Assembly: GCA_005784505.1 (NCBI GenBank)
Contig: VCAZ01000197.1
Coordinates: 210,001 to 274,000, forward strand
Length of the DNA stretch: 64,000 nucleotides
DNA from: Bagarius yarrelli
Lineage: Eukaryota > Chordata > Actinopteri > Siluriformes > Sisoridae
Reading direction: 5' to 3'
The translations under genes were made by a program, and so were the position numbers. The notes beneath the pieces were generated by a model. That model did no database searches, was not told the DNA's origin, and saw only the letters and a program-made list of their open reading frames with translations. Below are positions 23,461 through 33,412 of this stretch, in pieces (positions within the stretch are counted from its first letter, which is position 1; each line of letters starts with the position of its first letter).

Positions 23461-23880
23461 CATGCAAGAGTGTTAAAAATGGTGATCTGATGATAGTGTG
23501 TTACAACGAAGAGCAAAAGAGGAAAGTAATGAGAATTAAAGTAATATGTAAAAAGAAGTGGAGAATGGTAAAAGGGGAGTAATAACTGGAGGGCAAATAG
23601 TTGGTGCTAGGAAATTGTTTATGAGTAGAGAAGGAAATAGAATATTTTAGTTGAACTTAGAGTTAAGGGAGATGTTATGCTGGATAAAGTCAACCTTGGA
23701 TTTATTAGTTTCACAGTTAGGCTTTATGTGCCTTCTCTATTAAGGTGTTATAACTGTCAAAAATATGTGGCTGCAGTGTGTAAGTCTAAGAAAAGCACAT
23801 AACATATGAGCAGAAGCTGTTAAAGTGGAAGATGCAACGAAAAAAGAGAAAAACATACAAAAGAAGAAGATTTTTTTTAT
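23461..23880 (+). mobile_element. I/Nimb LINE ORF1 fragment (opposite orientation)
   Basis: The + strand shows DKVNLGFISFTVRLYVPSLL then RCYNCQKYVAAVCKS (about 23680-23790), the same ORF1 region as the neighbouring minus-strand fragment. It stops at the first knuckle. Confidence 0.6.
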
Positions 23881-24524
23881 TATGCATAGCTAAAGTAATA
23901 AATTGCACAGCCCAAACAGAAAAGAAAACAATTAAGATTTAAATTATAGTCAGCAGAGAGATTCTTGGGAGTGAAGGATATATCATGAAAACTTTTCCTA
24001 ACAGATTCCAAACAAATCCTAACCAAATTCCTACCACTCCAAACAAATTTGAACGGCCCTTCATCTGAATGGGCAAAACGCCCAATGGCTGAAAGTCACA
24101 TGAACTGTTGCGTCACCATAAAAGAACACTCGCCTGCCAGAGCCATAAAGTTTACGATCTATTTGGAACATTCGTTTCTGTTTTATTTTATATAACAACA
24201 TGTTCACTACTTTCCTACTCGGATTCTTCAATATCCCGGAGGTGGGGTGAGTACAAAGGTTAATTTATTCAACATATCTTTAGATTCGTGGTTTAACATT
24301 AACGCTTAACCATTATGTTTGCTGTAGTAGCTGCTAATATTACACGGCGACTGTTTATATCGACGTTTGACCTGCTTTAAGTTAAGTTGTGGAATATTAG
24401 TAATAATAGAACACTTTTTTTTACTTTGCGCAAGAGGCTGTTTTCTGGTGCGTGTAAAAACTTAACGATTTGGGGAAAGTATGGTGTACATGGTATATAT
24501 AAAGTTATAGGTACATAGTACATT
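23881..24524 (+). other. Mostly unassigned; possible first exon at 24200-24246
   Basis: A TATA-like run (TTTTATTTTATATAAC) is followed by an ATG at 24200 reading MFTTFLLGFFNIPEV and then a good donor (GG then GTGAGT at 24247). The local sequence is CpG-richer than its surroundings. It could be a short first exon, perhaps joined to 27995-28200, but the frames do not combine into a convincing protein. Confidence 0.2.
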
Positions 24525-25690
24525 AAGTCAAGTCAATTCAAGTCAAGTCACCTTTATTTATATAGTGCTTTTAATCAGGATTGTTTCAAAGCAGCTTTAC
24601 ATAACCACCTCAGAAACAACAATATTAAACATTTATTAGAACAGTCCATTTGATTGTCCCCAATTAAGCAAGTGTAATGGAAATTTGTGTCTTATGTAAA
24701 GAAAACCTTTAAATGAAGAAATGTTGAGGCAAGCAAAAAGGAAAATGAAATAGTTTAATTGTGCACAATAAAAATCTTTCACAGCACACAGCAATGACGA
24801 ATGTTGACAAAGCCCCTATCTTCTCTTTGTCCTGCCTTTTATACCCCCTTATAGAATGTGTATGTGCAGAAAAGCACGTACACAGGAAGGGTCACACCAG
24901 ATGTTACCCATTAGTAGACAATGGCCTTCCTGTTCTGGGCCCACCACCCAAGCCAAAAAGGAAAAGACACATTCTATAGGATACAAGTAAAACCTAAGCA
25001 TAATCTAACCCAAATATTATTTTCATGTATACATATTATAATAAAATTACGATTACACAAGCCAGAGGCGACAGCAGCAAAGAACCAAAACTCCGTCAGT
25101 GACAAAATGGAGAAAAAAACCTTGGGAGAACCAGGCTCAGTCGGGTGGTCAGTTCTCCTCTGACCAGATAAACCAATAGGTTACACATGCTGCAGCAACG
25201 TTTCTGTGGTCTTGTCCGGATGGCCGCTTAGAAGACAAGAGAAACTGCCTTATTGTCTCCAAGTGATGGTGGTGACGGTGAGCTCGGAATAACAAAGAAT
25301 AGACATATGTTAGCATACATGCAATTTGACTAGTGTTAAATAAAAACATTATGTGTTATTGGTGGTGTTTCCTGGTTCCGGTTGACCTGATAATTGCAGC
25401 CTGATAATCCTTTACTGGATTTGAATAATAAAAATGAGGGTATTATGTGTTGGCCAGGTTAAAAAGATGTGTTTTTAATCTAGGTTCAAACTGACAGAGT
25501 GTGTCAGCCTCCCAAACAGTGCAAGGTAAGTTATTCCAAAGTTTAGGCGCTAGATAAGAAAAGGATCTGCAGTTGTTATTCTAGGTATAATCAAGTTGCC
25601 TGAGTCCTGAGAGAGCAGCGGACGTGAAGGACTATAATAGGATAGGAGCTCACTCAGGTACTGAGGTGCTAAACCATTTGGGGCTATACC
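24525..25690 (-). mobile_element. L2-like LINE 3' end (same family as 57393-60370)
   Basis: It starts with the repeated AAGTCAAGTCA and CACCTTTATTTATATAGTGC sequence that is the inverted 3' end of fish L2-like LINEs. The interior matches 57400-57980 closely (CAGCCTAATAATCCTTTA-type and AGGACTATAATAGGATA segments). Only untranslated and last coding sequence is present. Confidence 0.7.
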
Positions 25691-26134
25691 CTCAGACCAA
25701 GGCTAGTATGGTTGAAATGATCTGTGGTCTATGTGGACATTGGCAATACACAGAACATCTCTTAGAATACCACACCCAAGTATGTTGTGACCAGTGTGGC
25801 ACAAAAGTCTGTGGTGTTGTTGGACTGCTTTTAAACACATTGAAGGTCATCATATGTTTCATCGTGATGCAGATCAAGGCAGGACAATTACAGCTTCACT
25901 CACATGATCTGTTAATTAGCCCTGTAGCTGCACAAGGTGAGTCATTAGTTGCTGCTGCTGGCACTAAAAAGCCTGTTCACAGCCAAGAGCAGCAAAGAAA
26001 AAACTAAAGTCTCCAGAACTAAATTAGGTGCGTTTCTTCCCAAGCAATTCTGCATAGTAATTAAACCAGCAGACCAGGACTGGATAGCACAGTGTCTATA
26101 TGACAGCACAGGGCAGCTAAAACAGAAATTTTCA
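25624..26134 (+). other. Unidentified cysteine-rich open segment
   Basis: An open frame (25624-26007) contains ICGLCGHWQYTEHLLEYHTQ then CCDQCGTKVC. A shifted frame to 26140 reads KPADQDWIAQCLYDSTGQLK. The first ~65 bp overlaps the preceding LINE end. The CxxC...H...CCxxCG pattern suggests a zinc-binding protein of a DNA transposon, but I cannot name the family. Confidence 0.3.
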
Positions 26135-27430
26135 ATTTGAATTCAATTTTATTTGTATAGCGCTTTTTACAATGGTCACACAAAGCAGCTTTATACAATC
26201 GAAGATGAGCAAGCCGGGGGCGACGGTGGCAAGGAAAAACTCCCTGAGATGGAAATAGGAAGAAACCTTGAGTGGAACCAGACTTAACAGAGAACCCATC
26301 CTGATTTGGGTAAAAAACAGGTGGCAGAAATTATGTGGTTACATTGTGTGTGTGAGCAACTTAAATCGTAAGTCCTTAAAGAACAGCTAGAACATCTTTA
26401 TGGCAGAGTGGTATGTCCTTGGTCACCCTGGTGATGTATTATCATCAACTGGAGCAGGTCACAGGGAAGGGTCCGGGGGGGGGGGGGGCTCCCTGATATG
26501 TTAAGCAACCAGCCTCTCTCATCATCAACACCGTGATCAATAAGAGTGGGGAAGACAGCATCTAAACATACCAGATCACCATAATACTCAACACCCATGA
26601 GTCCCCCAGATCTGCTCCTTTATCTAAGGTGAATCAATACAAAATGCTTGACTAAATAAATAAGTTTTTAGCCTGGACTTAAACACTGAGACTGTGCCTG
26701 ATTCCATAGCTTTAGGGCTCTGTAAGAAAAGACTCCGCCCCTGCTGTAGTTTTTATATAATGCGTGGTACTGACAGGCAGCCTGCATCCTTTGATCGAAG
26801 TAGGCATGGCAGAACGTAAGACACTAGAAGTTCACTTAGGTACTGCGGCGCGAGACCATTTAGAGCTTTATAGGTTAGAAGTAGTATTTTATAATCAATG
26901 TGGTAGCTCACTGGAAGCCACTGCAGTGTGGTTAAGACCGGCGTGATGTGCTCATATCTTTTAGTTTTAGTGAGGACTCTCGCTGCTGCATTCTGAACAT
27001 CCAGACAATAAAGCGTTACAATAATCCAGCCTGGATGTAATAAACACATAACCTAATTTTTCTGCATCATTTAGTGACAAGATATTTCTTATTTTAGCAA
27101 TATTTCTGAGATGATGGAACGCTATCCTGGTAATATTATGGACATGCGCTTCAAATGAGAGATTGGAGTCTATAATCACACCCAGATCTGTTACTGTTGC
27201 ACTTGGTGAAACAGAAAGACTGTCTAGGGTTAAGGTGTGATCACGAAGCTTACTTTTAGCTACCTGGTTCTAGAACCAAAACCTTTAGTCTTGTCAGGGT
27301 TAAGCAAAAGGAAATTGCTTAACATCCAATCCCTTATTTCCTTCACAAATTGCTCGACTTTATTAAACTGGCCTTTCGTATCAGGCCTTGATGAGACGTA
27401 TAGCTGTGACTATACATATATAAATTTTCA
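26135..27430 (-). mobile_element. L2 LINE, 3' third
   Basis: Minus-strand coding motifs: VIIDSNLSFEAHVHNITRIA and HHLRNIAKIR (27180-27070), DYCNALLSGC, then KRYEHITPVLTTLQWLPV and YKILLLTYKALNGLAPQYL (about 26960-26840). The 3' untranslated region runs to 26135 and ends in the TATTTGTATAGCGC signature. It is 5'-truncated at about 27430. An 11-13-nt G run (26477-26489) lies in the untranslated part. Confidence 0.85.
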
Positions 27431-27994
27431 CAAAACTGGTTTTATCCTCCAAGTCCATGCAAGCCCACAAATTCACCACCTGTTCCAGGTAGCTACTTAA
27501 GCAACGCATGTTTCTATGGGCACCAATCGGATGTGGGGCATTTCTCTCAAATGCACTTAGTGCAATAAAGTAAGCTAAAATTATTAATTTGTCTCTGAAA
27601 GAAGATTTCCTGTTTTCCCTGTATTACACTAATCATTATATTTATAATTTAAAATATTTTGTCTTCAAATGTGGCGGTGTAATGCTTTGCACACACAGAT
27701 GTACATGCTTGACGGTGCATCTTGTTAATTAATCGTGCACATTAAGCTGTGGCCATAAAATCTATGATGTACGTTTGATTTCTCAAACGGATGGTCCAGC
27801 AAAAAAGACGTTAAGTCACATCAGACAGCTGTTGATGTGGTCACAACACTATAGTGTATTCTTGGTGAGATAAGCTTTTATTATTAATTTTATGTTTATA
27901 TAATTCAATTGTAGTAAAGTTTACTATAAAAGAATTGTGTATATTAGTTAAAATTGTGTAATTTTAAATATTTTACAAGCTGCTTGACAGATAG
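27431..27994. other. Unassigned AT-rich DNA
   Basis: Nothing recognised. Confidence 0.35.
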
Positions 27995-28200
27995 AAGAGA
28001 TGTGACTGGGATACGTTGCTGCAAGGAGTGGAGATTCCCCAGCAGATTAGTGTGGAACAAGTTTCTTTACCAGAAGCTAGATGGCTTCCATCAGCACTTA
28101 TAAAACATGAACATGCTGCTATTGAGTTCCAATTCGTCAACGGAAATGTGCAAAAACTGGGAATGCAGTGTCTTCTGTATCAACAGACATAGTTGCACCT
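27995..28200 (+). other. Open segment, possible terminal exon
   Basis: An open frame from an acceptor-like TTGACAGATAG reads WDTLLQGVEIPQQISVEQVS and continues through VQKLGMQCLLYQQT to a stop near 28200. An AATAAA lies downstream near 28396. No family is recognised and a start codon is lacking. Confidence 0.25.
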
Positions 28201-28245
28201 CACACCAGCTCCACTCATAGTTGCACCTCGCACCAGCTCCACTCA
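28188..28245. repeat. 29-bp tandem duplication
   Basis: ATAGTTGCACCTCRCACCAG plus CTCCACTC occurs twice in tandem with a single A/G difference. Confidence 0.85.
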
Positions 28246-28654
28246 TACAGCATGTCAACCCTCACATAATGGAAAGACTGTCTAATTTGACAATTTCATT
28301 AACTGAAACATTGTTAAACAATTTTTATCTTAGCTATTGTGTCAGAAAAATCGAGAAATGTATCATTATATTGTTATATAATTACTGTGATATATTAATA
28401 AAGTTCATTTTGGTTCAGAGCCATTTTTATTGTTATTTTACATAATACAACAACATTAATCAAAAAAAGGAAACGGTGACTTACCTGCTTTAACAGAGCT
28501 CCCTAGCCCACTGCACCATAATTATACATTATTATACATTTTTTATTTTATTAGGGGCTTGGGACAGACACTTAGATTTAACACCTTAGTGGCTGCTTTA
28601 TTTACCTGGCCAGAATTTAAACCAGCATTACATTTAGCCCCATGGCTGTGGTAA
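28246..28654. other. Unassigned DNA
   Basis: A consensus-like donor on the minus strand (ACTTACCTG at 28480) is seen without a recognisable exon. Otherwise nothing. Confidence 0.3.
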
Positions 28655-30510
28655 ATACTTTTATTCAGAAGAGAAAGGCGCATATAGTGACTTATAAGAA
28701 CGGAGGAAGGAGCACATAGGTAGATTACATTTTATGTAGACGAAGCGCTCTGATTAGTAATCAGATTAGTGCCTGTAAAGTTGTGTTGGGAGAGCGTGTA
28801 GCCAGACAGCATAGGGTGGTGGTGTGTAAGATGAAAATCTTGGTCTGGAAGAAGAAAAGATGAAAGGTAGAAAAGAAAACCAAATGGTGGAAGCTGAAAA
28901 AGGAAGAATACTATAAAGAATTTAGACAGGGTCGAAACTCTGCTCTGGGTGGTCAGTTAGTGACTAAACTACAGCAAACTACAGCAGGAGTGATTAGGGA
29001 GACAGGAAGAAAGGTGCTAGGTGTGTCATATGGAAGGAGGAAAGAAGATAAGGAGACTTGGTGGTGGAATGAGGAAGTTCGGGATAGTATACAGAGGAAG
29101 AGGTTGGCCGAGAAGAAGTGGGACATGGAAAGGACTGAGGAAAGTAGACAGGAATATAAGGATTTGTGGCACAGAGTGAAGTGGCTAAGGCCAAGCAGAA
29201 GGCATATGATGAGTTATACACTAAGTTAGACATTAGAGAAGGAGAGAAGGACATGTGTCGGTTAGCAAGACAGAGGGAGGATGTGCAGCAGGTTGGGGTT
29301 ATTAAGGATCGAGATGGAAAGGTGCTCACAAGTGAGGAGAGTGTACAGAGAAGATGAAAAGAGTTTTTTGAAGTGTTGATGAATGAGGTAAATGAGTGGG
29401 AGAAAATGGCATAAGAGATAAAAAATGAGGTGCAAAGATTAGTATGTGCAAAGTTAGGATGGCTTTGAAGAGGATGAAAAGAAGAAAGGCGGTTGGAAAT
29501 GGAAGCTAGGTTAGGGAGAATAGTAGATATTTGTGACCAGCAGTATGGCTTTATGCCCAGAAAGAGCACTACAGATGCAATCTTTGCTCTGAGAATGCTG
29601 ATAGAGAAGTACAGAGATGGTCGTAGGCATTGTGTTTTTGTAGACCTGGAAAGCATATGACAGTACCAAAAGAAGAGCTGTGGTATTGTATGAGGAACTC
29701 AGGAATAGCAGAGAAGTATGTCAGGGTGGTGCAGGATATGTATGAGGAAAGCAGGACAGCAGTGGGGTGTGCAGTAGCTCAGACAGAGGAGTTCAAAATG
29801 GAGGTGGGACTGCATCAGGGATCAGCTCTGAACCCCTTCTTGTTTGCAGTGGTGATGGATCGGTTGACAGATGAGGTCAGGCAGGAATCTCCTTGGACAA
29901 TGATTTTGGTTTGCAGATGACATTGTAATCTGTAGTGAGAGCAGCTGAGCAGGTGGAGAAAAACCTGGAAAGGTGGAGGTTTGCTCTGGAGAGAAGAGGT
30001 ATGAAAGTCAGTCATAGCAAGATAGAGTACACAGGAGTAATGTGTGAAGAAGAATATAAGCTAGAATTAAGGGGAAAGTGTACAAGACAGTGGTGAGACC
30101 AGCTATCATGTATAGTTTAGAAACAGTGGTGCTGAGAAAGAAACAGGTGCCAGAGCTGGAAGTAGCTGAGCTGAGGAGGTTAAGTTTTTCTTTGGGAGTG
30201 ATGAGGTTGGACAGGATTATGAACAAGTTCATCAGGGAGACGGCACATGTTAGATGTTTTGGGGAGAAAGTCGGGGAAGCCAGATTGGGGTGGTTTGGAC
30301 AGGTACAAAGGAAGGGATAGTGAATATAGTGGTAGGAGGATGTTAGAAATGAAACTACCAGGCAGAAGGCAAATAGGAAGACCAAAGAGGAGGTATATGG
30401 CTGTGATAAACGAGTACATGAAGTTAGTCGGTGTGAGTGAAGAGGATGTAGATAATAGGGTTAGGTGAAGACAGATGATTCGCTGTGGCCGAAAGGAGAA
30501 AAAGAAGTCT
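28655..30510 (+). mobile_element. RTE-like LINE, copy C
   Basis: + strand order: end of the endonuclease (about 28665-28830, STQVDYILCR), linker (28960-29357, ETWWWNEEVRDSIQRKRLAE), RT with an internal deletion (about 29440-29960: LEMEVGLHQGSAL-type box at 29797-29840, catalytic FADD shifted out of frame at 29911), and a C-terminal domain (30078-30470: YKTVVRPAIMYSLETVVLRK, RRMLEMKLPGRRQIGRPK). The 3' end GATGATTCGCTGTGG is at 30474-30488, followed by an A/G-rich tail. Closely related to copies at 8531 and 9893. Confidence 0.82.
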
Positions 30511-33083
30511 TGTGGCAAATGGGTTAAAATTTAAAAGTGTTATTAATGAGTTGAAAAATAAACCTGATCTGATATGTATACAAGAGTTGTGGCTTAAACC
30601 CAGATTTGATTTTTGTTAGTCAGAAAAAATACCATGAGGAAGGTAATAGTGGAGGCTGTATTACAACTGATTAATTAAGGCATACAATATAAAAGATAGG
30701 TGAAAAGGTGTAACAAAAGAGTATGTGGTAGTAGAGGGTAAACTGAATAAATTTCATAATAATAAACTATTATAATCCCTGTAAGAAGTTAGTGTTGAAT
30801 GAGTTAGAACAAATCGAGGGTAAAATAAAGATAGGGTGATTTGGTATCTTTTGGGGAGGATTAGTAACAGATTAAAGTAATGGATTAATGGTGGAAGATT
30901 TGATAGATAGGAGAAATTTAGTATGTGGCAACAGGTAAAGAGTCCGTTCTTGATTTAACAATGGCATCCAACATAATTGCAGGGAGCACTGAATGGGAAA
31001 TAATAAGACTAAGAATAAACGCAAAAAAATATAGAGTAAGCAAAGTTGGCATTAGGAATTGGAGGTACGACAAGGCGAGTTGGGAAGAATTTAAGTTTAA
31101 GTTTATGTAAAAAGGGACTAAAAGCTGTTCTCCAAGGACTTATGACTTAAGTTGCTTACACGCACAATGTAAATGCATTAATCCTACTACCTGTTTTTTA
31201 CCCAAATGAGGATGAGTTTTCTGTTGAGTGGTTCCTCTTAAGTTTTCTTCTCATTTCATCTCAGGGAGTTTTTCCTTGCCCCCATCGCCCTTGGCTTGCT
31301 TATCAGTGACAAACTGATTTCTGATTTGCATCTTTTAATCTCTTTGATAGTTGCTTTGTGACAATTACCATTGTAAAAAGCGCTATACAAATACAAATTG
31401 GATCTCACAATAGCATCAGCTTTAGCTGGAAAGTGTACTTGGAGAGTACAAGAAGAAAATCTGTGCAGTGATCACTGGCCTGTAATATGTACGTTTCAAA
31501 ATGCAGTAAAAAAAGCAAAGTTTTTGTCAGAGCACAAGAGGGGATTTAAGCAAGCAAAATGAAAGGCATTCTATATGTTGTGTGAACAAAACTTAAAGAT
31601 GGAAGGCAGTATTGAATAGAAATATAATGAGATAGTAAAAGAAATCATTTCTGCAGCAAATCAATCTATACTATATTGTATGTAATCAATCTATATTGTG
31701 GTGAACTGCGGAGTGCACAGTGGCAATTAGAGAAAGGAAAAAAACATTTCGGATCTTAAAAAAGTTGATAACTCAAGAAACAGTTGTGGAGTATCAAAAG
31801 AAAAGGGCAGCAGCAAAAAGGAACATTAAAAATGCAAAAAGAAGGGCATGGAAAGAATTTTGCAAAACAATCGGAAGAGAGACATGATTAAAAAAAGGAA
31901 TGGAATTAATAATTATAGATTCCAGTAATTGAAGAGGAAGGAAAAATTGCTGTAACAGATAAGGAAAAGACTGAAGTGTTAGCTAGAACGTTTGCTAAAC
32001 TTAAACGATATATTTCCAAAAAGAAGACAAGAAATAAGTAAAAGAAATAAGAAGGTGTAATTAGCCCAGTATTGTTTTATTTAATGATTAATGACATTTA
32101 AAAGAGTTATAAGCGGGCATTATAAGCGGATGAAGGAGCATTGTGGAAAAGAGTGTGGGGGTTAAAGTTCTCTGTAGCAAAGACTCAATATATGGTTTTT
32201 ACAAAGAAAAAGAAAGTGAAGCATATAACTCTGACATTATATAATTAACTATTAGAAAGGGTGACTAAGTAGATTAAAAATTGTAAAAGGGTAATAAACT
32301 GCATGACTTCAATAGCAGGGTATGAATGGGAAGCCAAATCAGAACTGGAAAGGGTACAGTCTAGAGCATTACGAATCTGCTGTGGAGCAATAAGGTCAAC
32401 CCTTTTGAATGCCATCAGAGTTGAAATGGGTAAGATGCCATTAGATCTAAAGAGGCAGAGGCTTTCATTTATGTATAGGTTAACCTACAAGTTAGTGACA
32501 AGAATCATTGGCGCTGATATTGTGTTGTGGTGCGGTTAAGTCGACTCCTGTTGATGCTCTGGAGATGGGAGAATGCTAATGATAAATTATTGGGCAAATT
32601 TAAAAGGCCATACAGAGGCTAGAAATCCAGCTACCAAAGTAATTCTCCCATGTTGGGAGAATGAAAGAGCTAAGAGTAAATGTTTTGCATGGGTATATAT
32701 TTCTGCAGTTCCATTAACAGTTACTCCTTCATGGCTAAATAAGACATTGCATCTTATTGGGAAACATCCATCAGGTTTGTGTGAGTTTTGCCAGAAGGAG
32801 AAATCAGTAGAACATGTACTATGTCACTGTCAAAAATATATTACAGAAAGGAAAATACTAACTTTACAGGATAAGTTACAGAAAATTATAAATCGTTAGT
32901 TATATTTTTAAGGAAAACTGATTTAAAAATAATAAATTGATATTATTAGTGTGGGGTTTTTTTTACATATAAGTTTTGATAGTCACTCTGGTCCACACTA
33001 GGTGGCGGTAATGCACCTTAACGTTGGATACCACCCGCCATAAAAGAAGAAGAAGAACCAAAAAAAAAAAAAAAAAAAAAAAG
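30511..33083 (+). mobile_element. I/Nimb-like LINE, chimeric, with 3' end
   Basis: It begins in the endonuclease (LKNKPDLICIQELWLKP, about 30555), reaches ESVLDLTMASN (30940-30972), is interrupted by an L2 tail (31125-31395), then restarts at the same motif (DLTIASALAGKCTW, 31393 onward; CSDHWPVICTF). RT-linker, the RT end (GYEWEAKSELERVQSRALRI, 32319) and a C-terminal CCHC motif follow (CEFCQKEKSVEHVLCHC, about 32780-32830). The 3' end is the GGTGGCGGTAATGCACC signature (33002-33018) and a poly-A run to 33083. The last motifs are partly duplicated (CGAIRST and CGAVKST), so more than one copy is fused. Confidence 0.75.
31125..31395 (+). mobile_element. L2 3' untranslated fragment inside the Nimb LINE
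   Basis: Carries the TCAGGGAGTTTTTCCTTGCC and AAAAAGCGCTATACAAATAC signatures of fish L2 3' ends, the reverse of the copy at 26135-26340. It lies between two endonuclease fragments of the I/Nimb LINE. Confidence 0.75.
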
Positions 33084-33310
33084 AAGCAGCAATAGCAATA
33101 AAAGCATTAATGGCAATACTGCGGTGGCCATAACCCCGTGTCACAACGCGTCTGGCTCTAGTAAAACGATATAATTTCTTTTTTTTTTTTTTTTTGTTTT
33201 TTAGAATAGACAGTTAATTTGTAGGCTTTTCTGTATCATTTATCCATAAAGGAAAGACGAGTGAGAGGTCGTTACTCTTCAACTTCCGTATAAATAACGA
33301 GTTAGGGGAA
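33084..33310 (+). promoter_or_regulatory. PHAX proximal promoter and 5' untranslated region
   Basis: Sequence between the A-rich tail of the LINE and the PHAX start codon. It has CpG-containing stretches (ACAACGCGTCTGG) and a poly-T run (33179-33195). Pyrimidine-rich CTCTTCAACTTCCG upstream of the ATG could include the transcription start, but this is inferred only from position. The LINE insertion limits the proximal promoter to about 220 bp. Confidence 0.4.
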
Positions 33311-33412
33311 ATGGCGGGTCACAACAGTAGAGACACGATGGATAATCTTGAGGATGGAGAATTAAGTGGCTCGGATTCAGAGCCAGAAATGCTTTCTGTT
33401 AACCGGCACCAG
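33311..33412 (+). CDS. phax: PHAX coding exon 1
   Basis: 34 codons from ATG to CAG, then the donor GTAAGA. It encodes an acidic N-terminus ([16 protein letters not shown]) that matches the ...MEDGQLSDSDSD start of vertebrate PHAX. A second in-frame ATG is at codon 10; the first is preferred because it has GGGGAAATGG context and gives the usual length. The junction is phase 0. Confidence 0.93.

Noticed and set aside
26470..26490. G-run as a G-quadruplex
   Set aside because: A single homopolymer run in LINE untranslated sequence, and homopolymer length is unreliable in assemblies.
28470..28510. Minus-strand splice donor ACTTACCTG as part of a host exon
   Set aside because: A single donor motif without an adjoining coding frame or acceptor is expected by chance.
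29000..29656. A 220-codon minus-strand frame
   Set aside because: Shadow of the RTE-like LINE coding on the plus strand (purine-rich coding gives long antisense frames).
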